Positions 31,037 through 38,315 of a stretch of DNA of 61,499 bases are shown in pieces. Location of the stretch: positions 1 through 61,499 of IMG/VR virus record IMGVR_UViG_3300035701_000030; one strand, 5' to 3'. The number at the start of each line of letters is the position of its first letter. Positions within the stretch are counted from its first letter, which is position 1. This DNA is from a virus. The translations under genes were made by a program, and so were the position numbers. A model generated the notes under the pieces. That model was not told the DNA's origin. It was given only the letters and a program-made list of their open reading frames with translations, and made no database searches.

Positions 31037-31812
31037 GCATGGATCATATTAGTTATTCGTTTCTACATCTTTTGGCTTGTCCGTATGCGGCATTTCTACG
31101 GTACGAGGCTGCTCTGCGCGGTCCCACGACGATCTGGCTTGCGCTTGGTAGCGCCGTTCACTTTGCCTTAGAGGTAGGCCATACTGAGAATAATTTAGAT
31201 ATTACGCACCTAATCAATGTCTTTAAGGCTGAGTATAACCGAATTGTTACTGAAGATGAGGTTTTTGTATCGTATCCTCAACTTATAAAGCAAGAGGGTG
31301 AGGGTATGACCATGTTGGAGGTATACCATGCACAAATTAAATCTGGTCAGATCGCGGAACATCCATTGGATGTGGAGAAGGAATTTCGGATTCCAATCGC
31401 AGGAACCCATCTTGTCGGACGAATCGATAAGATCGAACAAGATGATGCAGGAGAATACAGCATTATTGACTATAAAACAGGAAAGGCAAAGCCCGATGGC
31501 TGGTTCCTAAGGCATAATGTTCAATTAACAGCCTATTACTGGGCTTGCTATGAGATATACGGGAAATACCCTAAAAAGCTAATATGGCACCATCTTAGGA
31601 CCGGGGAATTGATCGAAACTGAAAGAACTCCTGCGGATGTAGAGCAATTAAAGCTAATGATCAATAATGCTGTTAAAATGAAGTCCCTTGATATGAGGCA
31701 CAGGATATTTCACGAAAAAGTTTGTGAGTGGTGCGATTATCGCGGAGCTATCTGCGATGACCTAGAACTAGAACAAAGGGTGGTAGATAACCTTGGAAAC
31801 TCTAACAAGTGA
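31033..31812 (+). CDS. PD-(D/E)XK exonuclease with probable Fe-S cluster (Cas4/RecB-like)
   Basis: 259 residues from GTG (ATG 31039 also possible). It has the RecB-nuclease signature: GSAVHFALE (motif I His, about residue 43), VGRIDKI and IIDYKTGKA (D146-x-K core), then QLTAYYWACYEIYG (motif QxxxY). Cys16 (LLACPYAAF) with C231-x2-C234-x6-C241 gives the four cysteines that bind a 4Fe-4S cluster in Cas4/AddB-type nucleases. A role in end resection for phage recombination or host DNA turnover is likely. No cas genes or CRISPR repeats are nearby. Confidence 0.85.
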   Translation: MSMDHISYSFLHLLACPYAAFLRYEAALRGPTTIWLALGSAVHFALEVGHTENNLDITHLINVFKAEYNRIVTEDEVFVSYPQLIKQEGEGMTMLEVYHAQIKSGQIAEHPLDVEKEFRIPIAGTHLVGRIDKIEQDDAGEYSIIDYKTGKAKPDGWFLRHNVQLTAYYWACYEIYGKYPKKLIWHHLRTGELIETERTPADVEQLKLMINNAVKMKSLDMRHRIFHEKVCEWCDYRGAICDDLELEQRVVDNLGNSNK

Positions 31813-32272
31813 TCACGTAACTATCGCAAGAGAGATTGCGGCGCAATCTCAATGCGTTAGAAGGCGTTATGGCTGTCTTATTACTAACGGAGTAGAAACT
31901 ACTGTTACATTCAACCTTAGAATTAGCAGATGCTGCAATAATTTCTGTGTTAGAGATTCTGTTCAACTAAAGCACGGTCAAGCCGTTGATCTTGGTGCAG
32001 AAATACATGCTGAACAGGCAGCGCTGATAAAATGGCGCTTTCCTGTCGATAAGCATACTAAAATCTTGATTCAGGCTTATAATAGCTCTACAAACGATCT
32101 TTTTTACGAGGAAAACCTTTTCCCGTGCCACGTATGCGCCTTGATGATTAAATACGCGGGATTTAAATCCGTTAACATTACTAATAGGTTGGGGGATCTA
32201 TATCCCGTTAATATTGATGAAATTATCAGTTATAGGGAAGCTGCTTGGGAGTCTTACTTGATAAATGCCTAA
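31793..32272 (+). CDS. dCMP/cytidine deaminase-like protein
   Basis: 159 residues from TTG, overlapping the nuclease gene by 20 nt. Zinc-site motifs HAE (H72, AEIHAEQAAL) and PCHVC (C112, C115, FPCHVCALMIKYAGFKSV) define the cytidine/dCMP deaminase fold. It is followed by two kinase-like genes, so it probably feeds dUMP/dTMP synthesis. The CCNNFC insertion (about 43-48) adds further cysteines, as in some phage dCMP deaminases with a second zinc. Confidence 0.85.
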   Translation: METLTSDHVTIAREIAAQSQCVRRRYGCLITNGVETTVTFNLRISRCCNNFCVRDSVQLKHGQAVDLGAEIHAEQAALIKWRFPVDKHTKILIQAYNSSTNDLFYEENLFPCHVCALMIKYAGFKSVNITNRLGDLYPVNIDEIISYREAAWESYLINA

Positions 32273-32486
32273 TATTCTATCAGTACCAGACGCAATTGGG
32301 ATTTTAGCTAGCTATGGGTACGGTGATTTAGAAAAAATTCCAAATTTATTAATTAAGGTCTATGAAAACTATTTAGACTTAAAATATCCCGAAGCAACTA
32401 AATGGTTGGAGGATTATTACGATAAAATGAAGATTAATATACGAAAGGAGTTTGAAGATGGCCCTGCCGCAACCAAAACTCCCTAA
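32265..32486 (+). CDS. Hypothetical small protein
   Basis: 73 residues, overlapping the deaminase by 8 nt. A helical N-terminal part (DAIGILASYGYGDLEKIPNLLIKVY) and a charged tail. Lies between deaminase and kinase genes; unknown. Confidence 0.65.
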   Translation: MPNILSVPDAIGILASYGYGDLEKIPNLLIKVYENYLDLKYPEATKWLEDYYDKMKINIRKEFEDGPAATKTP

Positions 32487-33021
32487 AGTTGAAAATTCTA
32501 TGGATAGAATTGCTTTTTCTGGCCCAATGTGCGTTGGAAAAACTTATTTAGCTAAAGGACTTGAAACTCAAGGTTATATTAAGCTATCTTTTGCAAACTT
32601 GCTAAAATCTTTAGCCTATAGCCTTTACGGAGTACAAAGAAAGGATAACCTTAGCCGAAAACTTTTGCAAGAGTTTTCGGATGATCTTAAAAAATGGGAT
32701 AAGAACCTTTTTGTAACGTACTTGTTATCCCAAGCTAAAAAAGAAATAGATAGCGGGTATCCTAAGCTAGTAGTGGATGATCTTAGGTACAAGATTGAAG
32801 AAAAAGCTTTAAGAGAAAATGGATTTACCATTATAAACGTTATTTGTGACGAAGCTATACGTTTTAACCGCATAAAAAGACTCTATCCCGATATGGAAAT
32901 GTCACGCATGGTACATCCTTCTGAACAAGAGTGGAAAATAATGAGAAATGATTATACCGTAGCTAGTAATGATCCTATAGCTAATTATGATCTACATACC
33001 CTGATTGAAAATGGCAATTAG
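32458..33021 (+). CDS. Deoxynucleoside monophosphate kinase-like P-loop protein
   Basis: 187 residues; ATG 32458 has AAAGGAG 7-8 nt upstream. P-loop FSGPMCVGKTYLAKGL (G-x4-G-K-T), then SFANLLKSLAYSLYGVQ and LVVDDLRYKIEEKALRENGF, the arrangement of phage dNMP kinases (T4 gp1 class) and adenylate-kinase-like folds. It would phosphorylate a dNMP for the phage dNTP pool. The substrate is unknown. The next gene appears to be a diverged paralogue. Confidence 0.75.
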   Translation: MALPQPKLPKVENSMDRIAFSGPMCVGKTYLAKGLETQGYIKLSFANLLKSLAYSLYGVQRKDNLSRKLLQEFSDDLKKWDKNLFVTYLLSQAKKEIDSGYPKLVVDDLRYKIEEKALRENGFTIINVICDEAIRFNRIKRLYPDMEMSRMVHPSEQEWKIMRNDYTVASNDPIANYDLHTLIENGN

Positions 33022-33553
33022 AATAGCTTTTATAGGTAAAAACAAATCGGGAAGGACTTGGGCAGCAGATTATCTACGCTCTACGCATAACTTTAAAAAA
33101 GAATCGTTAGGCGAGGGTGTAGATCGTATTATGAGGATAATGTATTACTATGGAACACATAAAAGAATCCCGTGGGAACAAAAACTCCTTGTTTATGATG
33201 CTCTTTATAAAATTGACCCAAATATTTGGATCGGGTATATGGAGCGAAAGCTTCGAACTACAACTAGGGATGTTGTTGTTGACGATACTCGTTATATTAA
33301 CGAAATAAATATACTAAAAGATTTAGACTTCACCGTTATCCGGCTGACGGCACCGGAAGTGCGCCGCAGGGCACGCCTCAAGGGCGTCAAGAGCGCATCA
33401 CAGGGCGCTCTTGCGGTCCATGAGCTATTCAACCGTAACTTCCTAGAAGTAGCCGGTGTTGATTACTCAATTTATAACGAAACAAAGGATGGAACACGAA
33501 AAGCAATAGATGAAATTTTAAAAACCCTCCGATTACTTGACACTACCCCCTAA
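33011..33553 (+). CDS. dNMP kinase-like paralogue with altered P-loop
   Basis: 180 residues, overlapping the previous gene by 11 nt. It shares VVDDTRYINEINIL with the neighbour's VVDDLRYKIEEKAL. Its nucleotide loop reads IGKNKSGRTWAADYL, like T4 gp1 (K-x-S-G-K-D-T-x-A) but with Arg in place of the catalytic Lys, so activity is uncertain. Bases 33341-33420 are about 70% GC by count, far above the flanks, and encode LTAPEVRRRARLKGVKSASQ. Confidence 0.7.
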   Translation: MAIRIAFIGKNKSGRTWAADYLRSTHNFKKESLGEGVDRIMRIMYYYGTHKRIPWEQKLLVYDALYKIDPNIWIGYMERKLRTTTRDVVVDDTRYINEINILKDLDFTVIRLTAPEVRRRARLKGVKSASQGALAVHELFNRNFLEVAGVDYSIYNETKDGTRKAIDEILKTLRLLDTTP

Positions 33554-33566
33554 AATAATGTAAATT
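33537..33566 (+). promoter_or_regulatory. Predicted sigma70-type promoter
   Basis: TTGACA (33537-33542), an 18-bp spacer, and TAAATT (33561-33566) preceded by TG. It lies at the end of the kinase-like gene, about 40 bp before the next ribosome site, so it could give the regulator at 33612 and later genes their own transcript. Confidence 0.5.
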
Positions 33567-33611
33567 AAGTTTTGGGGAACGTCCTGTTACCTAGACGGAG
33601 GGATTAAATAT

Positions 33612-34082
33612 ATGCGTAAACGATCAGCCCACCTATGTAGAATGTTGATAGAGGGTATTAGTAGTTACTCCCCCTATAAGGGGGGTCGTCTGTCTTATGT
33701 AAGGGACTACGATCCATCTCCGCAAATTATGGTAGATTTGACAACGAAGATGGACATAGAGTGGGCAATAAGAACGTTATCTGAGCGGGGCGAGTTGTCA
33801 AAACAAGAAATACAAATGTTGAATTATGTTATGTCAGATGGAAGATTATCAAGAAGAGATATATCCGCGATGATAAAAGAAGAGTTAGGATATTCAGTAG
33901 ATCAGCGAACAATTTCAAGAAGGTTAGAGTCTGCTTATTGGAAAATTTCCAGATTTCTTGGATTTGAGTACGGAGATGGTCGGGTATTTAAAATGGTGGC
34001 TAGACAAAAAGGCTATCCGCCCCCCTATATTCTATCTGATGATGAGATAGATAAATGTCAAGTAATCATGGAGCGGGTGTAA
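33612..34082 (+). CDS. HTH transcription regulator / sigma region 4-like protein
   Basis: 156 residues after a clear GACGGAGGG site and a predicted promoter. Residues about 60-120 (LSERGELSKQEIQMLNYVMSD, RLSRRDISAMIKEELGYSVD, RTISRRLESAYWKISRFLG) have the spacing of a sigma-70 region-4/HTH domain with a recognition helix QRTISRRLESAY. It probably controls phage transcription, but specificity is unknown. Confidence 0.7.
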   Translation: MRKRSAHLCRMLIEGISSYSPYKGGRLSYVRDYDPSPQIMVDLTTKMDIEWAIRTLSERGELSKQEIQMLNYVMSDGRLSRRDISAMIKEELGYSVDQRTISRRLESAYWKISRFLGFEYGDGRVFKMVARQKGYPPPYILSDDEIDKCQVIMERV

Positions 34083-34316
34083 ATGGTATCGCAAGAAGAA
34101 ATAGGCAATAAGATATTCTCAGAGCTTATGGGTGTTCAAGAGGAATTTGGGGATGAGATTGCGTTTGCATTCTTAGCCGGTATTAAGTTTGCTGTTAGTT
34201 TACAATCAGAATTGTTTGCTAGTGTAAATGCACAGGAAGAAGAGCAAGATTTTTCTGAAATTGCGCTTAATTTAGGGGAGTTTTATTCAAACATATCAAA
34301 GGGTGAGATTAGTTAA
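34083..34316 (+). CDS. Hypothetical small acidic protein
   Basis: 77 residues beginning directly after the regulator stop. Acidic, helical (EEIGNKIFSELMGVQEEFG, NAQEEEQDFSEIALNLGEF). One-base overlap with the next gene. Unknown. Confidence 0.65.
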   Translation: MVSQEEIGNKIFSELMGVQEEFGDEIAFAFLAGIKFAVSLQSELFASVNAQEEEQDFSEIALNLGEFYSNISKGEIS

Positions 34317-34537
34317 TGTCTGTTTGTTTAGTCTGTGAACGTAGAACTTCTGGATCGTTAGAGTTTTGCAAGGTTCACTATAATGAATATAAAAATGATA
34401 TTATGGAAAAAAAACCGTGGGTTCGGGCGATTAAGAATGAAGCACAAAGAGAGCGTAGAAGAAAAGAACGTGAGTTTGATAACGTATCTCTTGATCAAAT
34501 TATGGACAGGTCGTATGACCGCGATAATAGGTGGTAA
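34316..34537 (+). CDS. Small zinc-site protein
   Basis: 73 residues, TAATG start. CLVCERRTSGSLEFCKVHY gives C-x2-C...C-x2-H, a single zinc knuckle; the rest is a highly charged Arg/Lys/Glu helix. It may be a nucleic-acid-binding accessory; unknown. Confidence 0.65.
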   Translation: MSVCLVCERRTSGSLEFCKVHYNEYKNDIMEKKPWVRAIKNEAQRERRRKEREFDNVSLDQIMDRSYDRDNRW

Positions 34538-34544
34538 ATAGCTT

Positions 34545-35297
34545 ATGAAGTGGACAGAAACAGAGCTTGCAGCTTTGGATGAGTGCGTAGATACTAGTTT
34601 ATCCGAGTACCATAGATTCGGGGCATTAACTAATTACAGTAGGTCATTTAATTCTTATGAGGTTAAAAAGCGGCGTGTTAGCACAGAATCCCCCGCGACA
34701 AGAAGCTACGCTAAGATGGGGATGCTTATGCCCCCACGGGAGCGTGTTACTGCCAAAGAAGTAGCAGATTTCGTAGGGTTTAATGTAGGCTTCTTTGATA
34801 TTGAAACTACCTTTTCCACCCAGCCAATTGTTCTATACGCAGCAATAGCTGATCAGTTTGGACGAGTAGAGGAATTTCGTAAGGGGCCTTCGATTATAGA
34901 TGATCAACAACTTGTAACTGATTATTGTAAAAGGCTAGAGGAGTATGATATTCTTGTAGGTTGGAATTCGGCCCTCTTTGACATTGCTGTTCTTCGTGGG
35001 CGCAATATGTATTATGGACTTCCTCCGCTTGATCCCCACATGTCAATCGATCTTATGTACAAGGCTTCTGGTGGCGCCGCGCGTATTGGTAGGCGCTCGT
35101 TGCAGAGTGTTTCTGAGTACTACGATGTGGCAAACAAAAAAACTCCCTTATCTGTTAAGATATGGGATCGCGCTATGTCCGGGGATGAGGATGCTTACAA
35201 CCTTATAGCGGAGCATTGCATTGCTGATTGTAAAGTACTGCGAGATGTGTTTCATGTTCTTAAGCGGGGTATTCGAAACATTCACCGAGCGTCCTAA
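34545..35297 (+). CDS. Stand-alone 3'-5' exonuclease, PolB/RNase H-like (DEDD) fold
   Basis: 250 residues. Motifs of the DnaQ/PolB exonuclease superfamily: Exo I FFDIETT (D85, E87), Exo II ILVGWNSALFDIAVL (N141, D146), Exo III EHCIADCKVL (D228). The middle RIGRRSLQSVSEYY matches the PolB-type KLSLD/L-loop region. No polymerase domain is attached. It could proofread in trans, process recombination ends or degrade nucleic acid. The first 75 residues are not conserved with the fold and may be an interaction region. Confidence 0.85.
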   Translation: MKWTETELAALDECVDTSLSEYHRFGALTNYSRSFNSYEVKKRRVSTESPATRSYAKMGMLMPPRERVTAKEVADFVGFNVGFFDIETTFSTQPIVLYAAIADQFGRVEEFRKGPSIIDDQQLVTDYCKRLEEYDILVGWNSALFDIAVLRGRNMYYGLPPLDPHMSIDLMYKASGGAARIGRRSLQSVSEYYDVANKKTPLSVKIWDRAMSGDEDAYNLIAEHCIADCKVLRDVFHVLKRGIRNIHRAS

Positions 35298-35326
35298 ACT
35301 TTACAGTATAAAGTAGGAGTGATTAT

Positions 35327-35644
35327 ATGGAAATAGTGTTAGGATTACTAATGCTGGTTCTCATAGGCGTTATTGCTTATGAGACTAGCGAGTATAAGAA
35401 AGTACAGCAGTTAACGGGCCACTTGGAGGCTTTAGTAGCTAGTTATACTGGGGCATTTACTGCTGTATCTAATGCTATTAGCTCCCTAGAAAATAAATAT
35501 GCTATGACAGCTAAAGAGCATGAAACTATAGAGGAAGAGTTAAGAACTTTAAGAGTTATCGTTGATATACATAACAGGGCACTCAATTTGAATTTGGATT
35601 TACTAAAAATTGGTAAAAATGGAAATGGTGAGCTATATTCCTAA
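35327..35644 (+). CDS. Small membrane-anchored coiled-coil protein
   Basis: 105 residues with a TAGGAG site. An N-terminal membrane segment (about 3-20, IVLGLLMLVLIGVIAYET) is followed by a helical/coiled-coil region (EALVASYTGAFTAVSNAISSLE, EHETIEEELRTLRVIVDIHN). The layout resembles phage spanin or superinfection-type membrane proteins, but location away from the lysis genes leaves the role open. A small palindrome (ACTTTA 35298-35303 / TAAAGT 35309-35314) precedes it. Confidence 0.65.
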   Translation: MEIVLGLLMLVLIGVIAYETSEYKKVQQLTGHLEALVASYTGAFTAVSNAISSLENKYAMTAKEHETIEEELRTLRVIVDIHNRALNLNLDLLKIGKNGNGELYS

Positions 35645-35691
35645 ATTTTTGGGGGGCAACATTTTCAAAACTTTTGTAGGAGTCTTTCGAC

Positions 35692-36222
35692 TTGGCTAAA
35701 TACGAAAATTCTATTATTAGAACTGGAACTGGAAGCTGGGAAAAGATGCATCAAAATATAATTGATTGGACACAAAAAAAGGCCAATGATTTTGGCCTTG
35801 CGAATTTATCTGTTCTTGAAATCGGAAGCCGCGACATTAATGGAACAATTAGGGGATGTTTTAAAGGGCCGTATGTTGGTATAGACTTTATAGATGGTCC
35901 CCTAGTTGATGTTGTTATGGATGCCCACGATTTAAAGTTTCCAGAGGGCCACTTTGACGTGGTAGCTTGTATGGAAATGCTAGAGCATGATTCCGCTTTT
36001 TGGGTTACTTTAGCCGAAGTTGCTAGGGTTTTAAAGAGCGGTGGTCATTTCTTAATGACAACACGGGGAAACGGCTTTGCCGAACACGGCTGGCCTGATG
36101 ATTACTGGAGATTTATGCGAAGTTCAGGAAAGTTAATTGCTGATTTAGCTTCTTGTGCTTTAGTATCCTCTGAAGAAGATCCCTATGCACCCGGTATTTT
36201 TGTACATGGCATGAGATATTAA
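35692..36222 (+). CDS. Class I SAM-dependent methyltransferase
   Basis: 176 residues from TTG with GTAGGAG upstream. Motif I VLEIGSRDINGT, acidic ribose-binding strand YVGIDFIDG, PEGHFDVVACMEMLEH (motif IV region) and EVARVLKSGGHFLMTT match the Methyltransf_11/UbiE-like fold. Acceptor unknown: small molecules, nucleotides or sugars are all possible. It is not a recognised DNA methylase, since no DPPY-type or PC motif is present. Confidence 0.8.
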   Translation: MAKYENSIIRTGTGSWEKMHQNIIDWTQKKANDFGLANLSVLEIGSRDINGTIRGCFKGPYVGIDFIDGPLVDVVMDAHDLKFPEGHFDVVACMEMLEHDSAFWVTLAEVARVLKSGGHFLMTTRGNGFAEHGWPDDYWRFMRSSGKLIADLASCALVSSEEDPYAPGIFVHGMRY

Positions 36223-36244
36223 GAAGGCAATTGGAGGGACAATC

Positions 36245-36430
36245 GTGGATAGAAATATCGATGTGGATAAGTTACTTCCATTGATTATAGAGCAACTAAA
36301 TGCCCATAATACAAACACTAATAAAAGAGTTCCATTAGTGGATCTAGTGGGAGATATATATATAGCTGTAGAGCTTATTGTTCATGCGTTAGAACAAATG
36401 CGTTGGGATGGAGCAGAGCATGGCCGTTAG
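36245..36430 (+). CDS. Hypothetical small protein
   Basis: 61 residues from GTG, with TTGGAGGG 8 nt upstream. Helical (DKLLPLIIEQLNAHNTN). It overlaps the next gene by 11 nt. Unknown. Confidence 0.65.
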   Translation: MDRNIDVDKLLPLIIEQLNAHNTNTNKRVPLVDLVGDIYIAVELIVHALEQMRWDGAEHGR

Positions 36431-36626
36431 ATACTTTTGTGATATTTGCAAAAAAGAACTTACAACACCTGAAAGATATTTTATATCTTTTACTTCGGAG
36501 GATAAGAGGGGATGTAAAGAAACACTCGATATTTTAATGTCCGATCATAATTGTTACTGGAAGGTAAGGGGCTTTATTGCTAGTCTTGATCCTGAACACC
36601 AAAAGAGGTTTGTAGATGCGCTTTAA
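36420..36626 (+). CDS. Small zinc-site protein
   Basis: 68 residues; ATG 36420 is preferred because TGGAG lies 8 nt upstream. It contains YFCDICKKELTTPERYF, a treble-clef-like C-x2-C, and later C43/C50-type cysteines. Overlaps both neighbours by about 11 nt. Unknown. Confidence 0.65.
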   Translation: MAVRYFCDICKKELTTPERYFISFTSEDKRGCKETLDILMSDHNCYWKVRGFIASLDPEHQKRFVDAL

Positions 36627-36864
36627 AACTGAAGAAACGATGGAGGCGTGGGAAAAAGCCACAATAACCGTGCCTCCTAAAGCAGCAGACTACGGGCAGA
36701 TCGGTCGGGCCAAAGAAGTAGGTTTTAATCTCGCTGATTTAAGCACAGAAAATCTAATGAATTTACTTAGAGAGATTACTGTTAATTTTAATTGGGAAGC
36801 AAAGATAAAGGCTAGGTCATTAGTTGAAAACTATGACAGATACAAAAAAGAAAACAAGCTCTAA
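36616..36864 (+). CDS. Hypothetical protein
   Basis: 82 residues, starting inside the previous gene. Contains KAADYGQIGRAKEVGFNLADL and a helical basic end. It overlaps a short cysteine-containing gene at 36833. Unknown. Confidence 0.65.
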   Translation: MRFKTEETMEAWEKATITVPPKAADYGQIGRAKEVGFNLADLSTENLMNLLREITVNFNWEAKIKARSLVENYDRYKKENKL

Positions 36865-37003
36865 GTACTGGTATTTTATAGATATCAGTTATTGCCCAGC
36901 GTGTAATTCCACAGAAACTATACGTACCAGAATGTATACGGAGAAGCCTAAGAATTGGGATGATAGGCACGATTATAGCGAATCGTATGATTATTGTGGA
37001 TGA
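36833..37003 (+). CDS. Short zinc-site protein (56 aa)
   Basis: A 56-residue frame, ATG 36833 to TGA 37003, filling the apparent gap before the HNH gene and overlapping the previous gene by 32 nt. It has a basic N-terminus (MTDTKKKTSSKYWYF), YCPACNSTETIRTRMY and a C-terminal DYCG, so three cysteines could hold a metal. The ribosome site is weak, but its fit between neighbours argues that it is real. Confidence 0.6.
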   Translation: MTDTKKKTSSKYWYFIDISYCPACNSTETIRTRMYTEKPKNWDDRHDYSESYDYCG

Positions 37004-37006
37004 CCT

Positions 37007-37357
37007 ATGAGTGTGGAGTCGCGTAGAAGCTACATAGCAAGGTATAACTTGGCTAGATATAACAAAAGAAAGGCCGAGGCAATCGAAATCCTCGGCGGTG
37101 TTTGTGTGGTATGCGGTTCTACAGAAGATTTACAGTTTGATCATCTCAATCCAAGTACAAAGAAATTCTCTTTAGGAAAGCTCTGGTCCTCGTCGCAGGA
37201 AGTATTCCTAGAGGAACTTTCAAAGTGCCAATTGCTATGCTTTACAGACCATCAAATCAAAACGATTGTGTTTGATAAGAAACAGGAAGTTCACATGGGA
37301 AAAGAACCGCCTAGAAGAAAACCTAGGCCAAGATCGGGCATATTAGATCAAAAATAA
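37007..37357 (+). CDS. HNH endonuclease-like protein
   Basis: 116 residues, 3 nt after the preceding short gene. HNH elements: CVVCGSTEDLQFDHLNPSTK (zinc C-x2-C plus the D-H catalytic pair), then KCQLLCFTDHQIKT in place of the usual C-x2-C-H, giving Cys/His ligands and the final His. The basic Pro-rich tail (PPRRKPRPRSG) may bind DNA. It is the last gene of the rightward block, before a bidirectional terminator. It could be a homing nuclease or a DNA-processing nuclease. Confidence 0.78.
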   Translation: MSVESRRSYIARYNLARYNKRKAEAIEILGGVCVVCGSTEDLQFDHLNPSTKKFSLGKLWSSSQEVFLEELSKCQLLCFTDHQIKTIVFDKKQEVHMGKEPPRRKPRPRSGILDQK

Positions 37358-37358
37358 A

Positions 37359-37388
37359 GCCGGGAGCATTTCGCTCCCGGCTCTTTTT
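37359..37388. terminator. Bidirectional terminator at the convergence point
   Basis: GCCGGGAGC (37359-37367), loop ATTTC, GCTCCCGGC (37373-37381), then TCTTTTTATT on the + strand. In the other direction the stem is followed by TTTATTTTT. It thus ends both the rightward operon (HNH gene) and the leftward one (stop at 37387). Confidence 0.92.
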
Positions 37389-37566
37389 ATTTATTTGGGT
37401 GATGGGTAATATAGGCCCAGCGATCAGTCCACTCTCCTGCTTTATTATCGTAGACTTGTGACTTTACCCCAACGGACCAGAATCCCCACCTGTTTCGTAT
37501 GTATATTCTAAATGGGTGGCCGTATTTCTTGCTACACTCAGACCACGGATGGTCAATATGTATCAT
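37387..37566 (-). CDS. Small hypothetical protein (59 aa)
   Basis: A 59-residue minus-strand frame, rich in Trp/His/aromatics (HPWSECSKKYGHPFRIYI, NRWGFWSVGVKSQVYD, TDRWAYITHHP). Its ATG overlaps the upstream gene's TGA in an ATGA junction, and its stop lies 6 nt before the terminator stem, so it is the true last gene of the leftward block. Family unknown. Confidence 0.8.
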   Translation of the reverse strand: MIHIDHPWSECSKKYGHPFRIYIRNRWGFWSVGVKSQVYDNKAGEWTDRWAYITHHPNK

Positions 37567-37811
37567 AATACATTTTTGTCAAGCCTAGAAAAGTACTCCT
37601 CGTCGAGAATTTCTAGCAAATGTTTTTGGTAAGCGTTTGGCTCTTTCCACTCTTTAGGAAGCGGGTGAATAAAGGGGTCACAAGAACAGATTATAATATT
37701 CCAAGGTTCCCGTTGATCCCCTATGTCTCTTATGTGCGGGCTATGTAGTTTGAATAAGTATGTTAACCAAGCATCTCGGGGAACATTAATCATTCTTCTT
37801 CTTCTTCTCAA
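37563..37811 (-). CDS. Hypothetical protein
   Basis: 82 residues with an Arg-rich N-terminus (MRRRRRMINVPRDAW). Contains IIICSCDPFIHPLPKEW and an acidic end. ATGA-type junctions with both neighbours (4 nt overlaps). Unknown. Confidence 0.7.
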   Translation of the reverse strand: MRRRRRMINVPRDAWLTYLFKLHSPHIRDIGDQREPWNIIICSCDPFIHPLPKEWKEPNAYQKHLLEILDEEYFSRLDKNVL

Positions 37812-38014
37812 CGTGGATCATACCGTCCGTCACAATCCCCGACAATATGCATATTTATGTTACAAAATACGCATAATGTTTTGCTTTGATGCGTAGGATC
37901 ATTACATGGAACATACCAATCTTTGCAACAAAGACAACTCTTTTCGTTAAATAACTCATTCATGTCTCTTTCATAAGAATCACTAAGTTCTTCTTTTTCA
38001 AGCAAAGCTACCAT
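37808..38014 (-). CDS. Small zinc-site protein
   Basis: 68 residues. SCLCCKDWYVPCNDPTHQSK and TLCVFCNINMHIVGDC give up to seven Cys and two His, suggesting two metal knuckles. It starts 2 nt after the preceding stop. Unknown. Confidence 0.7.
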   Translation of the reverse strand: MVALLEKEELSDSYERDMNELFNEKSCLCCKDWYVPCNDPTHQSKTLCVFCNINMHIVGDCDGRYDPR

Positions 38015-38015
38015 T

Positions 38016-38315
38016 TTATTTAGCCCCTCTTAGATATATCATCTTATTAACCTTAGTAAGTAACTCTTCTGATGAGAGTCCTGTTCTTTCAGCCTCTACA
38101 ACACAAGTCTCTTCTGTAAATGTATCTGGTCTACCTTCTTGCGTCCATTTAACATGGATAGGAGTATGGTCTACGCCATACAGAAAGGAGATAGGGCACA
38201 GATTACAGGAGATATACCCGGTGAAGTGCGGGGGTGCATCCCATCCCTTATTAAAGGCTTCCTCTGCATCTACAAACTCCGTAGTAACGCTACAGCATTG
38301 ACAAGTAAGTAACAT
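38016..38315 (-). CDS. Small zinc-site protein
   Basis: 99 residues. N-terminal CQCCSVTTEF and YISCNLCPISFLYG knuckle, HVKWTQEGRPDTF, then an acidic helical end (SSEELLTKVNKMIYL). Overlaps the upstream gene by 26 nt. The pattern matches small phage proteins with a rubredoxin-like metal site; function unknown. Confidence 0.7.
   Translation of the reverse strand: MLLTCQCCSVTTEFVDAEEAFNKGWDAPPHFTGYISCNLCPISFLYGVDHTPIHVKWTQEGRPDTFTEETCVVEAERTGLSSEELLTKVNKMIYLRGAK

Noticed and set aside
37563-37590. A promoter from TTGACA read leftward near 37572-37577
   Set aside because: The best -10 (CATATT) is at 16 bp spacing and inside coding overlap; the operon is already transcribed through it.
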